Program-made: the position numbers and the translations under genes | Assembly (NCBI GenBank): GCA_964019135.1 | Contig: OZ025260.1 | Location: forward strand, 29,940,254-30,004,253 | Source: Arenicola marina | Lineage: Eukaryota > Annelida > Polychaeta > Arenicolidae | DNA: 64,000 bases | Reading direction: 5' to 3' | Shown: piece by piece, positions 21,157 through 33,255 of the stretch | Layout of the letters: each line of letters begins with the position of its first letter | How positions within the stretch are numbered: the first letter of the stretch is position 1 | The notes under the pieces: generated by a model | What the model saw: only the letters and a program-made list of their open reading frames with translations | Told to the model about the DNA's origin: nothing | The model's database searches: none

Positions 21157-24100
21157 GCCGACCTATATAATACCCCTACATATATAATATGCCGACTAAT
21201 ATAATACCCCTACATATATAATATACCGACCAATATGATGCCCCTACATATATAATATGCTGACTAATATAATACCCCTACGTATATAATATACCGACCA
21301 ATTTGATGCCCCTACATATATAATATGCTGCCTAATATAATACCCCTACATATATAATATACCGACCAATATGATGCCCCTACATATATAATATGCCGAC
21401 TAATATAATGCCCCGACCTATATAATATGCCGATTAATATAATACCCCTACATATATAATATGCCGACCAATATAATACCCCTACATATATAATATACCG
21501 ACCAATATGATGCCCCTACATATATAATATGCTGACTAATATAATACCCCTACATATATAATATACCGACCAATATGATGCCCCTACATATATAATATGC
21601 CGACTAATATAATGCCCCGACCTATATAATATGCCGATTAATATAATACCCCTACATATATAATATGCCAACCTATATAATACCCCTACATATATAATAT
21701 GCCGACTAATATAATACCCCTACATATATAATATGCCGATTAATATAATACCCCTGCATATATAATATGCCGAATAATATAATACCCCGACCTATATAAT
21801 ATGCCGACCAATATGATGCCACTACATATATAATATGCCGACTAATATAATGCCCCGACCTATATAATATGCCGACCTATATAATACCCCTACATATATA
21901 ATATGCCGATTAATATAATACCCCTATATATATAATATACCGACCAATATAATACCCCTATATGTATAATATGCCGACCAACATAATACCCCTACATATA
22001 TAATATGCCGACTAATATAATACCCCTACATATATAATATACCGACCAATATGATGCCCCTACATATATAATATGCTGACTAATATAACACCCCTACATA
22101 TATAATATACCGACCAATATGATGCCCCTACATATATAATATGCTGACTAATATAATACCCCTACATATATAATATACCGACCAATATGATGCCCCTACA
22201 TATATAATATGCTGACTAATATAATGCCCCGACCTATATAATATGCTGACTAATATAATACCCCTACATATATAATATGCCAATTAATATAATACCCCTA
22301 CATATATAATATGCCGACAAATATAATACCGCTACATATATAATATGCCGACTAATATAATACCCCGACGTATATAATATGCCGACCAATATGATGCCAC
22401 TACATATATAATATGCCGACTAATATAATGCCCCGACCTATATAATATGCCGACCTATATAATACCCCTACATATATAATATGCCGATTAATATAATACC
22501 CCTATATATATAATATACCGACCAATATAATACCCCTATATGTATAATATGCCGACCAATATAATACCCCTACAAATATAATATGCCGACTAATATAATA
22601 CCCCTACATATATAATATACCGACCAATATGATGCCCCTACATATATAATATGCCGACTAATATAATGCCCCGACCTATATAATATGCTGACTAATATAA
22701 TACCCCTACATATATAATATGCCGATTAATATAATACCCCTATATATATAATATACCGACCAATATAATACCCCTATATGTATAATATGCCGACCAACAT
22801 AATACCCCTACATATATAATATGCCGACTAATATAATACCCCTACATATATAATATACCGACCAATATGATGCCCCTACATATATAATAGGCTGACTAAT
22901 ATAATACCCCTACATATATAATATACCGACCAATATGATGCCCCTACATATATAATATGCCGACTAATATAATGCCCCGACCTATATAATATGCTGACTA
23001 ATATAATACCCCTACATATATAATATGCCGACTAATATAATACCCCTATATATATAATATACCGACCAATATAATACCCCTATATGTATAATATGCCGAC
23101 CAACATAATACCCCTACATATATAATATGCTGACTAATATAATACCCCTACATATATAATATACCGACCAATATGATGCCCCTACATATATAATAGGCTG
23201 ACTAATATAATACCCCTACATATATAATATACCGACCAATATGATGCCCCTACATATATAATATGCCGACTAATATAATGCCCCGACCTATATAATATGC
23301 TGACTAATATAATACCCCTACATATATAATATGCCGATTAATATAATACCCCTATATATATAATATACCGACCAATATAATACCCCTATATGTATAATAT
23401 GCCGACCAACATAATACCCCTACATATATAATATGCCGACTAATATAATACCCCTACATATATAATATACCGACCAATATGATGCCCCTACATATATAAT
23501 ATGCTGACTAATATAACACCCCTACATATATAATATACCGACCAATATGATGCCCCTACATATATAATATGCTGACTAATATAATACCCCTACATATATA
23601 ATATACCGACCAATATGATGCCCCTACATATATAATATGCTGACTAATATAATGCCCCGACCTATATAATATGCTGACTAATATAATACCCCTACATATA
23701 TAATATGCCAATTAATATAATACCCCTACATATATAATATGCCGACAAATATAATACCGCTACATATATAATATGCCGACTAATATAATACCCCGACGTA
23801 TATAATATGCCGACCAATATGATGCCACTACATATATAATATGCCGACATATATAATATGCCGACCTATATAATACCCCTACATATATAATATGCCGATT
23901 AATATAATACCCCTATATATATAATATACCGACCAATATAATACCCCTATATGTATAATATGCCGACCAATATAATACCCCTACAAATATAATATGCCGA
24001 CTAATATAATACCCCTACATATATAATATACCGACCAATATGATGCCCCTACATATATAATATGCTGACTAATATAATACCCCTACATATATAATATACC

Positions 24101-26682
24101 GACCAATATGATGCCCCTACATATATAATAGGCTGACTAATATAATACCCCTACATATATAATATACCGACCAATATGATGCCCCTACATATATAATATG
24201 CCGACTAATATAATGCCCCGACCTATATAATATGCTGACTAATATAATACCCCTACATATATAATATACCGACCAATATGATGCCCCTACATATATAATA
24301 TGCTGACTAATATAATACCCCTACATATATAATATACCGACCAATATGAAGCCCCTACATATATAATATGCCGACTAATATAATACCCCGACGAATATAA
24401 TATGCCGACCTATATAATATGCCGACCTATATAATACCCCTACACATATAATATGCCGACTAATATAATACCGCTACATATATAATATGCCGACTAATAT
24501 AATACCCCTACATATATAATATGCCGACTAATATAATACCCCGACGTATATAATATGCCGACCTATATAATATGCCGACCTATATAATAGCCCTACATAT
24601 ATAATATGCCGATTAATATAATACCATTACATATATAATATGCCGACTAATATAATACCGCTACATATATAATATGCCGACTAATATAATACCGCTACAT
24701 ATATAATATGCCGACTAATATAATACCCCGACGTATATAATATGCCGACCTATATAATATGCCGATCTATATAATACCCCTACATATATAATATGCCGAT
24801 TAATAAAATACCATTACATATATAATATGCCGACTAATATAATACCGCTACATATATAATATGCCGATTAATATAATACCATTACATATATAATATGCCG
24901 ACTAATATAATACCGCTACATATATAATATGCCGACTAATATAATACCGCTACATATATAATATGCCGACTAATATAATACCCCGACGTATATAATATGC
25001 CGACCTATATAATATGCCGATCTATATAATACCCCTACATATATAATATGCCGATTAATAAAATACCATTACATATATAATATGCCGACTAATATAATAC
25101 CGCTACATATATAATATGCCGACTAATATAATACCCCGACGTATATAATATGCCGACCTATATAATATGCCGATCTATATAATACCCCTACATATATAAT
25201 ATGCCGATTAATAAAATACCATTACATATATAATATGCCGACTAATATAATACCGCTACATATATAATATGCCGACTAATATAATACCCCGACGTATATA
25301 ATATGCCGACCTATATAATATGCCGACCTATATAATACCCCTACATATATAATATGCCGATTAATATAATACCACTATATATATAATATGCCGACTAATA
25401 TAATACCCCTACATATATAATATGCCGACTAATATAATATGCCGATCAATTTAATACCCCTACATATATAATATGCCGACTAATATAATACCCCTACATA
25501 TATATATATAATATGCCGACCTATATAATACCCCTACATATATAATATGCCGATTAATATAATACCATTACATATATAATATGCCGATTAATATAATACC
25601 ATTACATATATACTATGCCGACTAATATAACACTCCTACATATATAATATGCCGACCTATATAATACCCCTACATATATAATATGCCGACTAATATAATA
25701 CCCATTCATATATAATATGCCGACTAATATAATATGCCGATTAATATAATACCATTACATATATAATATGCCGATTAATATAACACTCCTACATATATAA
25801 TATGCCGACTAATATAATACCCCTACATATATAATATGCCGACCTATATAATACCCCTACATATATAATATGCCGACCAATATAATACCCCTACATATAT
25901 AATATGCCGACTAATATAATACCCCTACATATATATATAATATGCCGACCTATATAATACCCCTACATATATAATATGCCGATTAATATAATACCATTAC
26001 ATATATAATATGCCGATTAATATAATACCATTACATATATACTATGCCGACTAATATAACACTCCTACATATATAATATGCCGACCTATATAATACCCCT
26101 ACATATATAATATGCCGACTAATATAATACCCATTCATATATAATATGCCGACTAATATAATATGCCGATTAATATAATACCATTACATATATAATATGC
26201 CGATTAATATAACACTCCTACATATATAATATGCCGACTAATATAATACCCCTACATATATAATATGCCGACCTATATAATACCCCTACATATATAATAT
26301 GCCGACTAATATAATACCCCTTCATATATAATATGCCGACTAATATAATATGCCGATTAATATAATACCATTACATATATAATATGCCGATTAATATAAC
26401 ACTCCTACATATATAATATGCCGACTAATATAATACCCCTACATATATAATATGCCGACCAATATAATACCGCTACATATATAATATGCCGACTAATATA
26501 ATACCCCTACATATATAATATGCCGACCTATATAATACCCCTACATATATAATATGCCGACTAATATAATACCCCTACATATATAATATGCCGACTAATA
26601 TAATATGCCGACTAATATAATATGCCGACTAATATAATACCCCTACATATATAATATGCCGACTAATATAATGCCCCGACAC
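21157..26682. repeat. 34-bp AT-rich satellite with higher-order structure
   Basis: About 160 units of a 34-bp monomer made of two related 17-bp halves, TACATATATAATATGCC and GACTAATATAATACCCC. Variant monomers (ACCGACCAATATGATGCCCC, CCATTACATATATAA, CCCGACCTATATAATATG) are ordered. A block starting near 21973 recurs near 23401, exactly 1428 bp (42 monomers) away, for several hundred bases; a shorter shift of 306 bp (9 monomers) occurs near 22789 and 23095. This is higher-order repeat structure produced by unequal exchange. The right side (after 24.4 kb) is dominated by a different variant set. No coding. Confidence 0.97.
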
Positions 26683-27560
26683 GCTCGGGTGTCCTACATT
26701 TAATGGCAATCCAGTCCCTGGCTCTCGCTTTCGCTCACACTGCAGGAGGCAGTCACTTGGCCATTATATCTGATGGCGCGGTGAAATCAGGGGCCGATCA
26801 AACCATCATCACACGGCATTGACGTCATACACCACGTGACCTGACCTTGGCTGCACACAAAAGATAAGTGTGTCAAGGACCAACGGCCATACTATTTTTG
26901 TGTTCTCGTGTTCTTGTTCTTTGTGTAGTTCAGGTAACCAATCTCTCCCACTTCTTTCTGTTGACCAGCAGTATAAACCCAAGCTGCCCACGCACAGATA
27001 ATGACAGCTCCTCATTCCATATCTAAGGAACAATAATGATGCTTTATACTCGATTGGACGACTTACAGCTGCCACAGGACAATTGTGTCTGGGCCTTGCA
27101 TGGCCACATGGGCCTAATTACGTTGTCTTGTACATGGACCCATCCGTATCTTGTACATAAGGCCTCCCTTTTTTTGTGTAATCAACATTTATTTCCAGAT
27201 GTTGCCAATAACGAATTCACATTTGAATGCTCACAGCAACATCGTATATACTATAAGCACAAAAGTAATGGCATAAAATAATTAAATTAAGGGGGGGGGG
27301 AGGATAAATAGGAACAACAAAGTTTAGTCCAGGTTGTGGTAGTAATTTACCTCTATAATAATAATGTTTACTTCAAACTGTAGGCACCAGGCTCATGGTA
27401 CAAAAATAGAAACATTTAATTTGAGACAAAGCACAACAGTTTTACAATAGAAAACTCAAAAGCCATTAAGTGCAATGTCTCAAGGTAAATATGCTTCTTC
27501 ATGCAGTTGAATTGCACATTTAACAAATATTTAACAAAAAATTCACCTCTAGATTTAAAG
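26683..27560. other. Unique DNA, no gene recognised
   Basis: Open frames under 90 codons. A CGACACGCTCGGGTGTC hairpin marks the satellite's right border, and a poly-G run lies at about 27291. Confidence 0.45.
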
Positions 27561-27564
27561 CTTA

Positions 27565-27748
27565 AGAACGTTGCATATCGAGCTGTTTCCTTCAGTATTA
27601 TATTGCTAAAGTTATCGGGTCCATTTGCTTTACGTGGATTTAGTCTTCGTATTGCATTCGAAACTGTCTCATGGGTGAAGTCAATGCCACGCAATGTGGG
27701 CGCATTAATAGCTATTGCTTTAGGTTGAAAGTCGACCTCTATTTCCCG
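27565..27748 (-). pseudogene. LINE reverse transcriptase fragment
   Basis: The minus-strand frame contains THETVSNAIRRLNPRKANGP followed by DNFSNIILKETARY. This is the N-terminal RT motif of APE-type LINE ORF2, in which an LxxLxxxKAxGPD block precedes a region like ILKE. Only about 60 codons are recognisable; downstream the similarity is lost and upstream it runs straight into the 23-bp minisatellite in the same frame. A short 5'- and 3'-truncated relic. Confidence 0.75.
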
Positions 27749-27751
27749 CAG

Positions 27752-30162
27752 CATAGACCATCCCTCGCCTTTTACATAGACTCTCTCTTGTCTTGTACAG
27801 ACCCTCCCTTGTCTTGTACATAGACCCTCCCTTGCCCGGTACATAGATCCTCCCTTGTCTTGTACATAGACCCTCCCTTGTCTTGTACATAGACCCTCCC
27901 TTGTCTTGTACATGGACCCTCCCTTGTCTTGTACATAGACCCTCCCTTGTCTTGTAAATATGCCCTCCTTCGTCTTGTACATAGACCTTCCCTTGTCTTG
28001 TGCATAGACCCTCCTTTGTCTTATGCATAGACTCTCCCTTGTCTTGTACATAGACCCTCGCTTGTCCTGTACATAGACCCTCCCTTGTCTTGTAAATATA
28101 CCCTCTCTTGTCTTGTACATAGACCCTCCCTTGTCTTGTACATAGACCCTCCCTTGTCTTGTAAATATGCCCTCCTTCGTCTTCTACATAGACCTTCCCT
28201 TGTCTTGTGCATAGACCCTCCTTTGTCTTATGCATAGACTCTCCCTTGTCTTGTACATAGACCCTCGCTTGTCCTGTACATAGACCCTCCCTTGTCTTGT
28301 AAATATACCCTCTCTTGTCTTGTACATAGACCCTCCTTTGTCTTGTACATAGACCCTCCCTTTTCTTGTACATAGACCCTCCCTTGTCTTGTACATAGAC
28401 CCTCCCTTGTTTTTTGTGCATGGACCCTCGCTTATCTTGTCCATAGACCCTTCCTTGTCTTGTGCATGGAACCTCCCTTGTCGTGTGCATAGACCCTCGC
28501 TTGTCTTGTGCATAGACTATCGCTTGTCTTGTACATAGACCCTCCCTTGTCTTGTACGTAGACCCTCTCTTGTCTTGTGCATAGACCCTTGCTTGTCTTG
28601 TACAGAGAACCTCCCTTGTCTTGTGCATAGACCCTTCCTTGTCTTGTGCATAGACCCTCCCTTGTCGTGTGCATAGACCCTTGCTTGTCTTGCACAGAGA
28701 ACTTCCCTTGTCTTGTGCATAGACCCTTCCTTGTCTTGTGCATAGACCCTCCCTGGTCTTGTGCATAGACCCTTGCTTGTCTTGTACAGAGAACCTTCCT
28801 TGTCTTGTGCATAGACTCTCGCTTGTCTTGTGCATAGACCCTCGCTTGTCTTGTGCATACCCTCGTCCTTGTCTTGTGCATAGACCCTAGTATGCCTTGT
28901 ACATAGACTCTCGATGTCTTGTGCATAGACCCTCCCTTGTCTTGTAAATATACCCTCCCTTGTCTTGTGCATAGACCCTCCTTTGTCTTGTGCATAGACC
29001 CTCCCCTGTCTTGTACATAGACCCTCTCCTTGTCTTGCAAATATACCCTCTCTTGTCTTGTACATAGACCCTCCTTTGTCTTGTACATAGACCCTCCCTT
29101 GTCTTGTACATAGACCCTCCCTTGTCTTGTACATAGACCCTCCCTTGTTTTGTGCATAGACCGTCGCTTATCTTGTCCATAGACCCTTCCTTGTCTTGTG
29201 CATGGAACCTCCCTTGTCGTGTGCATAGACCCTCGCTTGTAATGTGCATAGACTATCGCTTGTCTTGTTCATAGACCCTCCCTTGTCTTGTGCATAGACC
29301 CTTCCTTGTCTTGTGCATAGACCCTCCCTTGTATTGTGCATAGACCCTTGCTTGTCTTGTACAGAGAACCTCCCTTGTCTTGTGCATACACCCTTCCTTG
29401 TCTTGTGCATAGACCCTCCCTTGTCTTGTGCATAGACCCTTGCTTGTCTTGTACAGAGAACCTCCCTTGTCTTGTGCATAGACCCTTCCTTGTCTTGTGC
29501 ATAGACCCTCCCTGGTCTTGTGCATAGACCTTGCTTGTCTTGTACAGAGAACCTTCCTTGTCTTGTGCATAGACTCTCGCTTGTCTTGTGCATAGACCCT
29601 CGCTTGTCTTGTACATAGACTCGTCCTTGTCTTGTGCATAGACCCTAGTATGCCTTGTACATAGACCCTCGATGTCTTGTGCATAGCCCCTCCCTTGTCT
29701 TGTAAATATACCCTCCCTTGTCTTGTGCATAGACCCTCCTTTGTCTTGTGCATAGACCCTCCCCTGCCTTGTACATAGACCCTCCCCTTGTCTTGTAAAT
29801 AGACCCTCCCTTGTCTTGTACATAGACCCTCCCTTGTCTTGAACATAGAACCTCCCTTGTCTTGTACATAGACCCTCCCTTGTCTTGAACATAGACCCTC
29901 CCTTGTCTTGTACATAGACCCTCCCTTGCCTTGTACATAGACCCTCCCTTGTCTTGTACATAGACCCTCCCTTGTCTTGTACATAGACCCTCCCTTGTCT
30001 TGTGCATAGACCCTTCCTTGTGTTGTACATAGGCCCTTCCTTGTCTTGTACATAGACCCTCCCTTGTCTTGTACATAGACCCTTCCTTGTGTTGAACATA
30101 GACCCTTCCTTGTCTTGTACATAGACCCTCGCTTGTCTTGTACATAGGCCCTCACTTGTCTT
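27752..30162. repeat. 23-bp minisatellite (CCCTCCCTTGTCTTGTACATAGA)
   Basis: About 105 tandem copies of a 23-bp unit; in two halves, CCCTCCCTTGTC and TTGTACATAGA. Variants (GTGCATAGA, CTTCCTTG, CAGAGAACC) recur in long blocks such as 28500-28880 and 29270-29640. On the minus strand the unit has no stop in any frame, and because 23 is not a multiple of 3 each frame cycles through the same 23-residue peptide (MYKTREGLCTRQ then GRVYVQDKGGS). This produces open frames up to 371 codons which I regard as by-products. The array abuts a LINE fragment at its left end. Confidence 0.95.
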
Positions 30163-30555
30163 TAATTTGGACAGTTTCGTGGTTGTACTCTTGTTGTCGT
30201 TGAAAACATTCCATATTTCTATATCCCACGCTGACCTATCCAGGGTGTATGAACTCCATGTTGAGCAAACTCCCTGTCCCCCACTTCTTGAAAGCGCAAT
30301 GATGCAGTGACAGAACGAAAGAGCAAAATAAACATAGCACTCCTTTTTTCGTAAAATGTTATGTTCCTCCAAATAAATATAATAGATTCAATTTTGCTGT
30401 CTGTGTTTTTTCCTGAATTGAATTGAATTGATTTTGTTGTAGTTACTTCAGCCACATAATGAGCATACAGTCTTTATATCGAGCTCAAGAGTTTAGTCCA
30501 TACGGCAAGCGCAGGCGCCGAAAATTAGATGCCAAGAAAGTGCTTCATAGATTAT
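30163..30555. other. Unique spacer between two minisatellites
   Basis: Includes a short GAATTGAATTGAATTGATTT run near 30414-30433. No gene seen. Confidence 0.5.
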
Positions 30556-30559
30556 TTAC

Positions 30560-33255
30560 ACTTGTCGCCTGGCCGTTCCCTGTACATTACAGTTGTCGCC
30601 TGGCTGTTCCCCGTACATTACAGTTGTCGTCAGGCCGTTCCCTGTAAATTACAGTTGTCGCCAGGCCGTTCCCTGTACATTACAGTTGTCGCCTGGCCGT
30701 TCCCTGTACATTACAGTTGTCGCCAGGCAGTTCCCTATTCATTACAGTTGTAGCCGGGCCGTTCCATGTACATTACAGTTGTCGCCTGGCCGTTCCCTGT
30801 ACATTACAGTTGTCGCCTGGCCGTTCCCTGTTCATTACAGTTGTCGCCCCGCCGTTCCCTGTACATTACAGTTGTCGCCTGACCGTTCCCTGTTCATTAC
30901 AGCTGTCGCCAAGCCGTTCCCTGTACATTACAGTTGTCGCCTGGCCGTCCCCTGTACATTACAGTTGTCGCCCCGCCGTTCCGTGTACATAACAGAGGTC
31001 GCCTGGCCGTTCCCTGTTCATTACAGTTTTCGCATGGCCGTTCTCTGTTCATTAGAGTTGTCGCCCCGCCGTTCCCTGTACATTACAGTAGTCGCCTGGC
31101 CGTTCCATGTACATTACAGTTGTCGCCCCGCCGTTCCCTGTACATTACAGTTTCCGCCTGGTCGTTCCCTGTTCATTACAGTTGTCGCCCCGCCGTTACC
31201 TGTACATTACAGTTGTCGCCTGACCGTTCCCTGTACATTACAGCTGTCGCCAAGCCGTTCCCTGTACATTACAGTTGTCGCCTGGCCGTCCCCTGTACAT
31301 TACAGTTGTCGCCCCGCCGTTCCGTGTACATAACAGAGGTCGCCTGGCCGTTCCCTGTTCATTACAGTTTTCGCATGGCCGTTCTCTGTTCATTAGAGTT
31401 GTCGCCCCGCCGTTCCCTGTACATTACAGTAGTCGCCTGGCCGTTCCATGTACATTACAGTTGTCGCCCCGCCGTTCCCTGTACATTACAGTTTCCGCCT
31501 GGCCGTTCCCTGTTCATTACAGTTGTCGCCCCGCCGTTACCTGTACATTACAGTTGTCGCCTGACCGTTCCCTGTACATTACAGCTGTCGCCAAGCCGTT
31601 CCCTGTACATTACAGTTGTCGCCCCGCCGTTCCCTGTACATTAGAGTTGTCGCCTGGCCGTTCCCTGTACATTACAGTTGTCGCCCCGCCGTTCCCTGTA
31701 CATTACAGTTGTCGCCTGGCCGTTCCCTGTACATTACAGTTGTCGCCTGGCCGTTCCCTGTACATTTTAGTTGTCGCCTGGCCGTTCACTGTACATTACA
31801 GTTGGTGCCTGGCCGTTCCCTGTACATTACAGTTGTCGCCTGGCCGTTTCCTGTACATTACAGTTGTCACCAGGCCGTTCCCTGTACATTACTGTTGTCG
31901 CCTGGCCGTTCCCTGTACATTACAGTTGTCGCCTGGCCGTTCCCTGTACATTTTAGTTGTCGCCTGGCCGTTCACTGTACATTACAGTTGGCGCCTGGCC
32001 GTTCCCTGTACATTACAGTTGTCGCCTGGCCGTTCCCTGTACATTTTAGTTGTCGCCTGGCCGTTCACTGTACATTACAGTTGGCGCCTGGCCGTTCCCT
32101 GTACATTACAGTTGTCGCCTGGCCGTCCCCTGTACATTACAGTTGTCGCCCCGCCGTTCCGTGTACATAACAGAGGTCGCCTGGCCGTTCCCTGTTCATT
32201 ACAGTTTTCGCATGGCCGTTCTCTGTTCATTAGAGTTGTCGCCCCGCCGTTCCCTGTACATTACAGTAGTCGCCTGGCCATTCCATGTACATTACAGTTG
32301 TCGCCCCGCCGTTCCCTGTACATTACAGTTTCCGCCTGGCCGTTCCCTGTTCATTACAGTTGTCGCCCCGCCGTTACCTGTACATTACAGTTGTCGCCTG
32401 ACCGTTCCCTGTACATTACAGCTGTCGCCAAGCCGTTCCCTGTACATTACAGTTGTCGCCCCGCCGTTCCCTGTACATTAGAGTTGTCGCCTGGCCGTTC
32501 CCTGTACATTACAGTTGTCGCCCCGCCGTTCCCTGTACATTACAGTTGTCGCCCGGCCGTTCCCTGTACATTACAGTTGTCGCCTGGCCGTTCCCTGTAC
32601 ATTTTAGTTGTCGCCTGGCCGTTCACTGTACATTACAGTTGGTGCCTGGCCGTTCCCTGTACATTACAGTTGTCGCCCCGCCGTTCCCTGTACATTACAG
32701 TTGTCACCAGGCCGTTCCCTGTACATTACTGTTGTCGCCTGGCCGTTCCCTGTACATTACAGTTGTCGCCTGGCCGTTCCCTGTACATTTTAGTTGTCGC
32801 CTGGCCGTTCACTGTACATTACAGTTGGCGCCTGGCCGTTCCCTGTACATTACAGTTGTCGCCTGGCCGTTCCCTGTACATTACAGTTGTCACCAGGCCG
32901 TTCCCTGTACATTACTGTTGTCGCCTGGCCGTTCCCTGTACATTACTGTTGTCGCCTGGCCGTTCCCTGTACATTACAGTTGTCGCCTGGCCGTTCCCTG
33001 TTCATTACAGTTGTCGCCAGGCCGTTCCCTGTAATTTACAGTTTTCGCCTGGCCGTTCCCTGTACATTACAGTTGTCGCCTGGCCGTTCCCTGTACATTA
33101 CAGTTGTCGCCAGGCCGTTCACTGCACATTACAGTTGTCGCCTGGCCGTTCACTGTACATTACAGTTGGCCCCTGGCCGTTCCCTGTACATTACAGTTGT
33201 CGCCAGGCCGTTCCCTGTACATTACAGTTGTCGCGTGGCCTTTCTCTGTGCACTA
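30560..33255. repeat. 31-bp minisatellite (CCTGGCCGTTCCCTGTACATTACAG)
   Basis: About 87 copies of a 31-bp unit: CCTGGCCGTTCCC, TGTACATTACAG, TTGTCG. Sub-blocks with CCCCGCCGTT, GTTCATTACAG or TTTTAGTTG variants repeat as groups: most of 31275-31640 recurs at 32115-32480. On the plus strand all three frames lack stops for long distances and cycle through one 31-residue peptide (SPGRSLYITVVAWPF, PVHYSCRLAVPCTLQL), giving open frames up to 676 codons. No start context, splice pattern or unique domain supports a gene. Confidence 0.95.

Noticed and set aside
21157-26682. CRISPR-like array
   Set aside because: Units are contiguous 34-bp monomers without unique spacers, in a eukaryotic setting.
27720-28835. 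371-codon minus-strand frame as a repeat protein
   Set aside because: All three frames are open and give the same cyclic peptide, as expected of a stop-free 23-bp unit; no independent sign of a gene.
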